A stretch of DNA of 19,556 nucleotides from CAG-390 sp964384555 (GCA_964384555.1 CAYLLA010000033.1:1-19556); one strand, 5' to 3'; counted from the first letter of the stretch, positions 1-7,440 are shown. The notes: generated from the sequence alone by a model not told the origin. Made by a program: numbers and translations.

Positions 1-1094
1 AGCTGAATGCAGACCTCATCGCCAAGGCGAATGCGGCTGTCGGCTCCGAGCTGTTTGAACTCGCAAACGGCAAGGTCAAATTTAAAACCCTGTCCGTTGG
101 TGCCGGCAATATCGCACCCTCTGACTTGAGTGTTGATCACGCAGCTGTTTCTGTTGTTGAGGGTCAAAGCGTTACCGTGAAGTCTTTCTTTGATCCGCTT
201 TGGACTGCCTCTGCGGTAAGGTGGGAATCCGATGATGAAACAGTCGCTACCGTTTCGAATGGTGTTATTACCGGTGTTAAACCCGGCCAAACTACCGTTA
301 AAGTAAGTTGCGGCTCGCTTTCCGATACCTGCACCGTAACTGTCACCGAGCGCGTACCTGTGACCGGTGTGAACCTTGATAAGACCCAACTGACAGTTAA
401 AGTCGGCTTTGTTGCCACACTTACGGCAACAGTGATACCTGAAAATACGACCGATGATACAACTGTTGTTTGGTCTTCCGACAATGAATCCGTGGCTACC
501 GTTGTTGGCGGTGTCGTTACCGGTGTTGCAGAGGGTACTGCAAAGATCACAGCCAAGTGCGGCGACCATACCGCTACCTGCGATGTTACAGTTGAAAGTG
601 CATCCTGCCAGCACAAGACCACAGTTACAGTCGGCTACCACGCGCCCAACCATGTAAAGCAGTGGGCCGGCGAGAGCGGTGTTACCACCTGCCTTGATTG
701 CGGCGATCTCGTAAGCGAAAACGTAAAGCTTGCCCCCGGCGCACACAAGGGCGGCAAGACCTATGCATATGATGCAGATGCACACTGGAAGACCTGCACA
801 TACAAGGGTTGCACTGCCGAGGTCAAAAACACACGCGGTGCGCACACCTATAACGATGCGGGCGTTTGCTCGGTTTGCGGCTACGGTGCGGCAGGCACTC
901 TGCGCGGCGACCTTAACGCTGACGGACGTGTGGATTCCGAGGATGCTCTCTACCTGCTTAAGAACACCTTCTTTGGCAGCCAGTATCCCATCAGCCAGTC
1001 CGCCGACTTTACCGCCGATGGCAAGGTCGATTCGGATGATGCTATCTACCTCCTTAAGCACACATTCTTCGGCGCACAGTATCCGCTGAACTGA
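1..1094 (+). CDS. Dockerin-containing BIG2 surface protein, 5'-truncated
   Basis: The reading frame is open from base 3, so the gene enters from the left edge. 363 residues are visible and the true start is outside the window. Visible order: a short segment (about residues 1-30) resembling the region before the stalk of the next surface protein (AKANAAVG here, EKANAAIG there); two bacterial Ig-like BIG2 domains (about 49-114 and 118-200, with VATV..GVITGV and VATV..GVVTGV signatures); a Cys/His module (about 202-295) with TTCLDCG, KTCTYKGC and VCSVCGY pairs; and a C-terminal type I-like dockerin (about 301-363) with two Ca-binding loops, DLNADGRVDSED and DFTADGKVDSDD, each followed by an LLK helix. 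Dockerins bind cohesins, so this is probably a secreted or surface protein held in a cohesin-dockerin complex. No enzymatic domain is visible in this part. The architecture is well supported; the substrate or partner is unknown. Confidence 0.88.
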   Translation, partial: LNADLIAKANAAVGSELFELANGKVKFKTLSVGAGNIAPSDLSVDHAAVSVVEGQSVTVKSFFDPLWTASAVRWESDDETVATVSNGVITGVKPGQTTVKVSCGSLSDTCTVTVTERVPVTGVNLDKTQLTVKVGFVATLTATVIPENTTDDTTVVWSSDNESVATVVGGVVTGVAEGTAKITAKCGDHTATCDVTVESASCQHKTTVTVGYHAPNHVKQWAGESGVTTCLDCGDLVSENVKLAPGAHKGGKTYAYDADAHWKTCTYKGCTAEVKNTRGAHTYNDAGVCSVCGYGAAGTLRGDLNADGRVDSEDALYLLKNTFFGSQYPISQSADFTADGKVDSDDAIYLLKHTFFGAQYPLN

Positions 1095-1105
1095 ATATTA
1101 TCACT

Positions 1106-1137
1106 AAAGCTCGGGACACCCGTCCCGAGCTTTTTTT
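1106..1137 (+). terminator. Rho-independent terminator of the dockerin gene
   Basis: A perfect 9-bp stem, GCTCGGGAC/GTCCCGAGC (1109-1117 with 1122-1130), has a 4-base ACCC loop and is followed at once by seven Ts. It starts 15 bases after the stop codon. Confidence 0.93.
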
Positions 1138-1271
1138 ATCCGCCGGTAACTGTGACGATGGATATCGCATTTGCTTACGGTTACGTACAAGCTCCGTAGG
1201 GGGCACGGCTCCCCCCGAAAACGATGGATATAGATGTTCTAAATGTCTATAGGTGAAAATTGGACTCTCGC

Positions 1272-1296
1272 CAGCCTTCCCCAGTGGGGAAGGCTG
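1272..1296. repeat. Perfect 11-bp hairpin, dispersed-repeat type
   Basis: CAGCCTTCCCC (1272-1282) pairs exactly with GGGGAAGGCTG (1286-1296) over a 3-base loop. It has no T tract and lies far from either gene end, so it reads as a palindromic intergenic repeat rather than a terminator. Confidence 0.75.
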
Positions 1297-1450
1297 ACAT
1301 CGTGCGGTGCGAACACACATAAAAGCCGTGAAAATAACTATAGACAGCCAAACGGTAAAATTTTGTTTTCTATCCGTCCGTAGATGAAATTTTATCTCTT
1401 TGCCGTAGGGCGGGGGCTTGCTCCCGCCGAAAACGAGGGATGTCGATTTT

Positions 1451-1498
1451 GCTTACGGCTATAGGCAAAAGAATGGACTCTTGCCTACAGCCGTAAGC
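1451..1498. repeat. 18-bp hairpin inside the composite repeat
   Basis: GCTTACGGCTATAGGCAA (1451-1468) pairs with TTGCCTACAGCCGTAAGC (1481-1498) with one mismatch over a 12-base loop. The arms reuse the same GCTTACGG word as the 22-bp outer inverted repeat, so the right half of the region can fold locally or pair with the left border. Confidence 0.7.
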
Positions 1499-1675
1499 AA
1501 ATGCGATATCCACCGCTTCGGTACTAACCGCATGTCGTGCCCTGAGGGGTATTTGGGGATCTCGATCTTCGGCGGCCGTGGGGCGCTTGCTGAACCGATC
1601 GCGACCTTAAAGGTCAATTTGTGATATTTATATATACAAATGGCGCATCCGGTGACTTTTTTTATTCAAAAACTC

Positions 1676-1704
1676 TTGACAGACGGGCGAAAATAGGTTA
1701 TAAT
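1676..1704 (+). promoter_or_regulatory. Consensus sigma-A promoter of the GLUG surface protein gene
   Basis: TTGACA (1676-1681), a 17-base spacer and TATAAT (1699-1704) match the vegetative consensus at all twelve positions. Transcription should start near 1711. The leader carries a small dyad, GCATCG/CGATGC (1719-1724 with 1735-1740), before the ribosome binding site at about 1754. Confidence 0.92.
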
Positions 1705-1768
1705 TGATATGACATCAAGCATCGGCCGCCGAGTCGATGCAAATAAGAAAAAAAGAGGTAATAAGATC

Positions 1769-3369
1769 ATGCGCAAAACACTCTCCATCCTTGTCAGCTT
1801 CCTTATGATAGCCTCTCTCTTTGCCATTGGCGTAAACGCCGCAGAGGGAACAGCCATCAACACAGCTGATGAATTCATGACAATGGCAGCCGACGGTACA
1901 TACTACCTCAATGCTGACATCACAATCACAGCAACCTTTGATCCTACCTTTACCGGCACATTTGACGGTAATGGTCACACAGTAACGGTCTCCGTTCCTA
2001 TGTTCAAGCAGATGGACGGTACTGTTAAGAACCTCACCACTGTTGGCGAGATCACATCCTCCGAAAAGGTATTTCTTGGTGCGGTCGCTCGTCAGGCGCA
2101 GGGCACACTTGAAAACATCACCAACAAGGCCGACATCACAAGCACATATGCATTTGCAAACAAAGATGCTCTTTGCGTTGGCGGTATCGTTGGTAAGAAC
2201 CAAAACGGCAAGGCCGCAACCTTTGTAAAGTGCGCAAACTACGGTGCTATCAGCGGTCCCGAGGCTACCGGCGGTATCCTTGGTGAATCCCAAAATGCTG
2301 ATATCTCCTTTACCGATTGCTACAACGCAGGTGATATCACATCTACATTTAATGTATCCGGTGTTGCTGCCGGCGGTATCATCGGCTACAGCGGAACCGG
2401 TTGCAGCATCCTCAAAAACTGCGTAAACGATGGTAACATCACCTCCGGCTACCGCGCAGGCGGTATTCAGGGCGATGCCCGCAAGAGCGCCAATGTTGAC
2501 TCTTGTGTAAACAATGGTACTGTTAAGGGCGATAACATCGCCGCAGGTATCGTTGGTTACTCCGGCGACAAAGACATTGCTGTTGGTCTTACCATTAAAA
2601 ACAGCATCAACAACGGTGACGTTACCGGTACAGGCGGCGGAACCGGCGGTGCGGCAGGTATTGCACGTTATGCATGGGCTAAAGATGATCATGCTGTTAA
2701 GTCCACGACCAGCGAAAANNNNNNNNNNGTAATATTCACCTTGTAAACAAGGGCTTTGCCTCCGAGTTCGTTGCTTACAGCAACAGCATGAACAACAAGT
2801 TCATCAACCTTATTGGTACAGGTAAAGTTGATGCAACCGGCGATGATCCCACAGCTATGCACCTTGTATTTATCGGTCTTTCCAGTTCCGATTCAACAAA
2901 GTACACTGTTCAGAACGTATTCATGGCAGACGGCAGCAACCTAACCCACTATTCTTGGTCTGCTACCGAGGGTACTACCTCTATTATAGAGTTCTCCGCT
3001 ATCGACGGTAAGGATCTCTCCGATACAGCTAAGGCTATCACTCGCGGCACTGTTGCCGAGATCGTTGAAAAGGCCAACGCCGCTATCGGTGCCAAGACCT
3101 TTGCTGTCAAGGACGGTAAGGTCGTATTTGCTGATGCATCTACAGAGCCCACCACTCCTCCTGTCGCCGAGCCTGAAGTTCCCACAACAACCGAGCCTAC
3201 CACTCCTCCCACCACTGAGCCCGAAGCTCCCACGACCGAGCCCGAAGCTCCCGCGACCGAGCCCACTGCTCCTTCCACCGGTGACAACGCGATCGTGATC
3301 GTTGCCGCTGTGGCTATCGTTTCCGTACTCGGCGTTTGCCTTATCGGCAAAAAGAAAGTTACCGAATAA
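1769..3369 (+). CDS. GLUG-repeat cell-surface protein with sortase-like C-terminus, interrupted by an assembly gap
   Basis: The ATG at 1769 follows an AGAGGTAA ribosome binding site and begins a signal peptide (MRKT, hydrophobic core, probable cut near GVNA/AEG). The frame is also open upstream to 1709, but that start lacks a ribosome binding site and would bury the signal peptide. The body has repeated NNG.V/I...GGI.G units (CVNDGNITSGYRAGGIQG, CVNNGTVKGDNIAAGIVG), typical of GLUG-type beta-solenoid repeats. After ten Ns the same protein resumes in another frame from about 2731 (NIHLVNKGF), so the gap length is wrong and the two parts are one gene. The C-terminus has a Pro/Thr/Glu stalk (TEPTTPP, TEPEAP repeats), then APSTGD, a hydrophobic helix and GKKK, a layout like a variant LPxTG cell-wall sorting signal. 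Probably an adhesin or structural surface protein; ligand unknown. Confidence 0.87.
2719..2728. other. Assembly gap (10 N)
   Basis: Ten Ns lie inside the GLUG surface protein gene. Codons before the gap start in the frame of 1769 and codons after it in the frame of 2731. Keeping one reading frame needs a gap of 2 bases modulo 3, so ten is a placeholder length. The flanks are repeat-coding DNA, a common cause of assembly breaks. Confidence 0.97.
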
Positions 3370-3399
3370 TCCATATCAGATTGAATAGGTAAATAAAAG

Positions 3400-3437
3400 C
3401 CATCCCCTGCCGCGTGCGGCAGGGGATGGTCGTTTTC
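3400..3437. terminator. Bidirectional terminator between the surface protein gene and lysA
   Basis: A perfect 14-bp stem, CCATCCCCTGCCGC (3400-3413) with GCGGCAGGGGATGG (3416-3429), has T-rich sequence on the + side (TCGTTTTCTTTT) and, read on the minus strand, GGCTTTTATTT. It sits between two convergent genes and can serve both. Confidence 0.9.
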
Positions 3438-3444
3438 TTTTGGA

Positions 3445-4815
3445 TCAGTGTGTCAGCATTTCCGCGGTGACACCGGCATCGGCATCAAGAGCCGCGATAT
3501 CCGCATAGCTCTCACGGCGAACCGCCACATAGCTCTCGCCGCCCGACAGCATGACTATCGGCGGGCGCGGTATGCGATTGTAATTTGAGGCCATCGAGTA
3601 ATTATATGCGCCTGTGGTGAGGCATGCAATGTGACTTCCGCGGTGAACGGTGCGCGGCAACAGCACATCCTGCTGTAATATGTCCCCGCTCTCACAGCAC
3701 CGCCCGACTACCGAGTAGGGTTCGCATTCATCGGTGGGGCAGAGAGGATCATCGGCATCAAGCAGAGTGTATGGCGCGCGGTAGAGCGCAAAGCGCGGGT
3801 TATCAGTCATGCCGCCGTCCACCGAAAGGTAGGAGCGCACACCGGGCAATCTTTTTACGGATCCCGCGGTGTAAAGGGTCATGCCGGCATCGGCCACGAT
3901 GGAGCGCCCCGGCTCAAAGCACACGGTGGGGCAGGGCATGCCGCCCGCGCGGCATTCGCGGCGCAGTATCTCGGCGACCGCGCCGAATATGCCGCCAATA
4001 TCGGGGTAGCTCTCCGCGGCGGTGTACGGCACGCCAAAGCCGCCGCCAAGATCGAGGATTTTTGTCACGAATCCGAGGCGCGCGAGCATTTGATGCATAA
4101 AATCAAGCATTATCTCGGCAGTACGGGAAAATACCGTATGGTCGAATATCTGCGAGCCGACGTGACAGTGAAAGCCGCACAGCTGTATGCCGTCAAGACC
4201 AAGCGCCAGACGCGTGTTGGCCTCTGCATCGCCGGTCTCTATCGCCGAGCCGAATTTTGAATCTACCTTGCCTGTGGCTACAGCCTCAAAGGTGTGCGGG
4301 TCGATCCCGGGTGTGATGCGCAAAAGCACCCGCTGCTTTTGTGAGCGCCTTGCCGCCACGGCGTTTATCGCCAACAGCTCGTCCGCGCCATCGGCAACGA
4401 TATAGCCGATGCCCTGCGACATGGCAAATTCTATATCGGCATCCGTTTTGTTATTTGAATGAAAAAACGCGTGGCCAATATCAAAGCCAGCCGCCACGGC
4501 GGTGTATATTTCGCCGCAGGAGACCACATCGCACCACATATCTTCCTCGGCCATTATCCTGTACATGCGCCCAAAGGATGCCGCCTTTGAGGCGTAAAGC
4601 AGGCGCACGGGAATATCCTTGCCAAAAGCGGCGGCCGCCGCGGCGCTGAAACGGCGGCAATTAGCGCGCACTCTGTCCTCGTTTAAAAGATAAAGCGGAG
4701 TGCCGTATTTTTCTATCAGGGCCGCAGTGCTTTGCCCGCCAAAGCAAAGCTCGCCCTTGCCGCCGACCGAAAGATCGGGGAAGGGCGACAGCCTTTTTGT
4801 GCTTGCCTCTGTCAT
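3445..4815 (-). CDS. lysA: Diaminopimelate decarboxylase
   Basis: LysA makes L-lysine from meso-diaminopimelate with PLP, the last step of lysine synthesis, in the cytoplasm. The 456-residue product has the fold-type III order: alanine-racemase-like barrel with the PLP lysine in YASKA (K77), HCHVGSQI (about 216-223), the phosphate-binding GGGFG (about 257-261), EPGRSIV (about 301-307), then the C-terminal beta domain with GRCCESGD (Cys374, Glu375, substrate-binding) and GAYNYSMAS (about 402-410). Length is near the family's usual 420-460. The ATG overlaps the stop of the upstream gene (ATGA at 4815-4812), so translation is probably coupled to it. It is the last gene of the minus-strand operon and ends at the bidirectional terminator. 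A carboxynorspermidine decarboxylase is unlikely given the intact DapDC motifs. Confidence 0.95.
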   Translation of the reverse strand: MTEASTKRLSPFPDLSVGGKGELCFGGQSTAALIEKYGTPLYLLNEDRVRANCRRFSAAAAAAFGKDIPVRLLYASKAASFGRMYRIMAEEDMWCDVVSCGEIYTAVAAGFDIGHAFFHSNNKTDADIEFAMSQGIGYIVADGADELLAINAVAARRSQKQRVLLRITPGIDPHTFEAVATGKVDSKFGSAIETGDAEANTRLALGLDGIQLCGFHCHVGSQIFDHTVFSRTAEIMLDFMHQMLARLGFVTKILDLGGGFGVPYTAAESYPDIGGIFGAVAEILRRECRAGGMPCPTVCFEPGRSIVADAGMTLYTAGSVKRLPGVRSYLSVDGGMTDNPRFALYRAPYTLLDADDPLCPTDECEPYSVVGRCCESGDILQQDVLLPRTVHRGSHIACLTTGAYNYSMASNYNRIPRPPIVMLSGGESYVAVRRESYADIAALDADAGVTAEMLTH

Positions 4816-5849
4816 GATGCGGATGACGAGGCGGATATGGTTATATCGCCGTTCTTTACGGTAATTATCACGGCATTCAGCTCATCGTCAGGCGCGGGAG
4901 CGTCTGTGTTGCCGTTGCTCGTATCGGTGGCGGTGGTGTCAGCCGTTGTGTCGGTGGGCGCGGTAGCGGCGGGATCGATGGGTGTGAGCGCCGTTTCAAC
5001 ATTAAGCTCGCTGTATTTGGCGGTGTATTCCTTGCCAAACACCAAAAGCTTACCGTTGGGAGCGTAAAGCTCAACGTTAAAGCCGGCAAAGTTGCCCTCG
5101 GTGCGATAGTAGGTAAAGCTGCCGTTTTTGATCTCGGCATCTATCTTGTGCTCAAAGGTGCATGAGTCGATGGTGGCGTTGGCACTGCCCTCGGCGCTGA
5201 ATATCAGCTCGCGCGCGGTGACGTTTTTGATCTCGCTCTCAAGCTTTTTTGAGGAGTCGATGGAGATGGTAGAGCCGGTCGTGATACCCGAGAGGCTTAT
5301 ACTGCCCTCGCCGCAGGAGAGGCGATAGTCGCAATCGATGCCGATATCGCTGATAGAGATATGGCCAAGCTCTGTTTTAAGCTCCAAAAAGATCAGCGGT
5401 GCGCTGTCCGAAAGATAGATGTTTACCGTTTTTTCTTTGTTGCGGAACTTAAGGTAGTTTGGGTAGTTTCTAAAGCCGTCAAAGTTGATCTTAAATGAGT
5501 CAAGATCGATAAGACCCGATATGCCGTCGATCGAGGAGATGGTCAGCTGTGTCGTACCCATGGTGATATTGTAGCTGTTGTCACCAAAGTTTACAAGCTC
5601 TATGCGGGAGGTCTCGGCGCCTCCTATCACATTGATATCAGCATCCTTAAGGGAGACGGTCAGCTTGCGCAGTGTCTCGGTGTCGATATCATTGTAGGTC
5701 TCTATGTAGTTGTTGTTGTCGTCCTGCTCCTGCCTGAAAAGTGCCACGCCCTGCTCGGTGGCAAGGTTTTCGGCACTGATGCAAAGGAGTATCCCTCCGC
5801 ATGCCAGCATTACGGTGACTATAAGAAAGATGATCGATGTGGGTTTCAT
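4812..5849 (-). CDS. DUF4097-like exported beta-strand protein
   Basis: 345 residues. A hydrophobic N-terminal segment (about residues 4-25, LIVTVMLACGGILLCIS) is a signal anchor or uncleaved signal peptide. The rest is short alternating polar and hydrophobic strands with repeated units such as GHISISDIGIDCDYRLSCG and GSISLSGITTGSTISI, like the right-handed beta-helix of DUF4097 proteins. A Thr/Asp/Ala-rich linker (about 290-325) precedes a last strand pair. DUF4097 genes usually follow a DUF1700/HAAS gene, as here: the start overlaps the DUF1700 stop by 4 bases (ATGA at 5849-5846) and the stop overlaps the lysA start the same way. Function is unknown; a role in envelope sensing or membrane regulation is only suggested by the pairing. 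The family call rests on pattern and neighbour, not on a profile search. Confidence 0.72.
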   Translation of the reverse strand: MKPTSIIFLIVTVMLACGGILLCISAENLATEQGVALFRQEQDDNNNYIETYNDIDTETLRKLTVSLKDADINVIGGAETSRIELVNFGDNSYNITMGTTQLTISSIDGISGLIDLDSFKINFDGFRNYPNYLKFRNKEKTVNIYLSDSAPLIFLELKTELGHISISDIGIDCDYRLSCGEGSISLSGITTGSTISIDSSKKLESEIKNVTARELIFSAEGSANATIDSCTFEHKIDAEIKNGSFTYYRTEGNFAGFNVELYAPNGKLLVFGKEYTAKYSELNVETALTPIDPAATAPTDTTADTTATDTSNGNTDAPAPDDELNAVIITVKNGDITISASSSAS

Positions 5850-6916
5850 TGATCTTCAAGCGCTCCTTTCAGTGCAACAAAGCCGTCGCGGGCCTTGCGA
5901 AAGCCAAAGCTTATAAGCTCGGCAAGCTTTTTCATGAGAAAAGGCACAAGCCGTATTGCAATGTTGTACATAAGTATTCCAACAAACGAGGCCGCAGAGC
6001 CAACTGTTATGCCAAGGCCCACCTCGTAAAGACCGATCGGAACTGCCCCCGAGACGATCTTGTAAAGGCCGTATATTACGCCGATAAGCGCTATTGAACA
6101 TCCAACGGCCACCACGGCGATCAGCGCGACCACAAAGCCGATTGCAACGGCGGCAAGGAGTGCTATCAGCCCCAAAAACGCAACAGCGCCTATTATGCAA
6201 AGTATCGCGCCAAGCGGTACGGCAATGCAAAAGAGTATCCAAAACAATGTTTTGTTCTCCTCTTTAAGGGATGCGGTGGGGGCGCTCTTTTTCTGCCCGC
6301 GGCTTTGATAGTATTCCGGGTCTGTTATCGGATCGGCAATGGGATCATCGGTGTGCGGTCTTGCCGCGGCAGGCTTGCTTTGCTGTGCCGATTGCGCGGG
6401 GTGTGCCGGTCTTGCGGTGGGTTCTGCGGTTTTGGTCTGTCCCGATGCCTGTCCGGAGGGTTGTCCGGACAGTTGTCCGGGCTGTTGTCCGGTTCTTTGT
6501 CCGGACTGCGGTGCTTTTTGTGTCTGCTGTGTCGCTTTGGGAGCGGGCGCGGCATCGCTCTTGGGCTGTGCTGCCGCGGGCTTTTTGGGTGCTTCTCCAA
6601 ATACCTCGTGCGCCACTGTTGCGGGGCGGTGAGGTTTTGTGTCGAGCGCCGAGAGCGGGTCGTTTGCTAAGCCCTGCTCGGTGACGGCATCCGCTTTTGC
6701 GTTTGTGTTTGTGTTAGCTGCGGCGGGGCGTGCCTCCTCGCCAAGCTTTTGCATTATGCCCTCTGCCATTCGGGTGGGGTCAACATCTACCTCCTCCATA
6801 TTATTGGAGCGCAGGTAGCCGTCCATTTTGTCCCGCTGTGCCGCCGCAACGGCATCATCGGCGCCCATTCTTTTTAATTCCCGACAGAGCGCATCGAGAA
6901 ATGATCTTTTGTCCAT
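5846..6916 (-). CDS. DUF1700/HAAS-domain membrane protein with Gln/Pro/Gly-rich linker
   Basis: 356 residues. The N-terminus (about 1-65, MDKRSFLDALCRELKRMGAD) is a helical HAAS/DUF1700-type domain. A long low-complexity linker (about 66-215) is rich in Ala, Pro, Gln and Gly and includes a 4-residue repeat, TGQQ PGQL SGQP SGQA SGQT, encoded by a 12-bp DNA repeat. The C-terminal part (about 222-330) has several hydrophobic helices (LFWILFCIAVPLGAILCIIG and following), then an amphipathic tail. In Bacillota, DUF1700 proteins are commonly paired with a PadR repressor upstream and DUF4097 downstream; DUF4097 is here, but no PadR gene is visible. The ATG at 6916 has only a weak, distant GAAAGG upstream, and I found no convincing promoter in 6917-7003. 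Confidence 0.75.
   Translation of the reverse strand: MDKRSFLDALCRELKRMGADDAVAAAQRDKMDGYLRSNNMEEVDVDPTRMAEGIMQKLGEEARPAAANTNTNAKADAVTEQGLANDPLSALDTKPHRPATVAHEVFGEAPKKPAAAQPKSDAAPAPKATQQTQKAPQSGQRTGQQPGQLSGQPSGQASGQTKTAEPTARPAHPAQSAQQSKPAAARPHTDDPIADPITDPEYYQSRGQKKSAPTASLKEENKTLFWILFCIAVPLGAILCIIGAVAFLGLIALLAAVAIGFVVALIAVVAVGCSIALIGVIYGLYKIVSGAVPIGLYEVGLGITVGSAASFVGILMYNIAIRLVPFLMKKLAELISFGFRKARDGFVALKGALEDQ
6435..6510 (-). repeat. 12-bp in-frame tandem repeat in the DUF1700 gene
   Basis: TTGTCCGG recurs every 12 bases (for example 6461, 6473, 6485, 6497), with degenerate copies at the left (CCTGTCCGG at about 6449). The unit encodes four residues of the x-G-Q-x type, so changes in copy number stay in frame and alter only linker length. 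Confidence 0.85.
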
Positions 6917-7002
6917 TTAAAATACCATGCCTTTCGGTGGTCATTTGTGTTTAGCGACTTGGCCCTTATCGTGCAGTATCAAAGATCATGCTGACCGTCA
7001 TC

Positions 7003-7220
7003 GAACGATCCCTCCGCCCTCGCACTTGCTCGGGCCCACCCTTTACACAAGGGAGGCATGGGCGTTGCGAAGATAGTGTGCAGCCAAGAGATACCCAAAA
7101 ATGTGAACGATGTGATCTTGCTATCTAAAAACCAATAAGTAAAAGAAGCAAGTCTTGCCAAGGCTCCCTTGTGTGAAGGGAGCTGTCAAAAACCGCAGGT
7201 TTTTGATTGAGGGATCGTCC
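7003..7220. mobile_element. MITE-like inverted-repeat element
   Basis: The ends GAACGATCCCTC (7003-7014) and GAGGGATCGTCC (7209-7220) are near-perfect inverted copies. Each arm continues with a second matching block: TTTACACAAGGGAGGCATGG on the left (7042-7061) and, inverted, CCAAGGCTCCCTTGTGTGAA on the right (7158-7177). The right arm also has a small dyad, AAAACC/GGTTTT (7189-7204). Total length is about 218 bp, with no transposase; a 60-codon minus-strand ORF inside (6979-7161) looks incidental. Such elements resemble small dispersed repeats of gut Firmicutes. Target-site duplications were not identified. From 7221 to 7320 I see only an AT-only hairpin, AAAAAGAT/ATCTTTTT (7283-7301). Confidence 0.72.
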
Positions 7221-7333
7221 CATATCTAATGAAGTTTTTTTATGCTGCTATGTGTTGGGGGCGGGAAAATGTGCGATGATTCAAAAAGATAACATCTTTT
7301 TTGCGATTTTGTGCGGTAAAATGCAAAAATCAT

Positions 7334-7362
7334 TTGCATCCAAGGGCAAAATATGATATACT
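7334..7362 (+). promoter_or_regulatory. Promoter of the trmB-truB operon
   Basis: An extended -10, TGaTATACT (7354-7362), lies 17 bases after a weak -35, TTGCAT (7334-7339). The -35 is the right arm of an inverted repeat, ATGCAAA-AATCA-TTTGCAT (7321-7339), a possible operator. The predicted start (about 7369) falls in the 5' arm of a hairpin, ATAGGT.TTCTGCT with AGCAGAA...ACCTAT (7365-7405), so the mRNA would begin with a stem-loop. Confidence 0.65.
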
Positions 7363-7440
7363 GTATAGGTGTTCTGCTTTGTTTGCTACAGCAGAATATA
7401 CCTATCTTATATTATATCAGATTCGGAGACGGATTTCAAG

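Larger units (their letters stand above)
1157..1514. repeat. Composite palindromic repeat region between the surface genes
   Basis: This gene-free stretch holds degenerate copies of one unit. Two long direct copies (about 1194-1272 and 1403-1484) each contain CCGTAGGG, a variable G/C hairpin, GAAAACGA, a variable 15-base insert, then CTATAGG and TGGACTCT. A shorter copy lies at 1157-1190. The region is bounded by an exact 22-bp inverted repeat, 1159-1180 against 1491-1512 (TGGATATCGCATTTGCTTAC plus GG). Elements of this GTAGGG...CCCGCC style are known as dispersed intergenic repeats in gut Firmicutes; that link is from general knowledge, not a search. No transposase is present. From 1515 to 1675 I see only a 13-base palindrome, GACCTTAAAGGTC (1603-1615). 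Confidence 0.7.

Noticed and set aside
1054..1320. 88-codon minus-strand ORF
   Set aside because: It crosses the dockerin gene end, its terminator and the perfect hairpin; no coding features.
1418..1624. 68-codon + strand ORF in the repeat region
   Set aside because: It runs through two palindromic repeats, has no ribosome binding site, and its sequence follows from the repeat units.
1138..1675. Possible CRISPR or tandem-spacer array
   Set aside because: Repeat copies are degenerate, few, unevenly spaced and partly inverted, with no cas genes nearby.
1715..2692. 325-codon antisense ORF in the GLUG gene
   Set aside because: It arises from repeated codon patterns of the real gene, lacks a start signal, and its sense strand has signal peptide, promoter and repeats.
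6979..7161. 60-codon minus-strand ORF overlapping the MITE-like element
   Set aside because: It begins in the right arm and ends past the left arm of the inverted repeat, with no ribosome binding site; probably repeat-derived.
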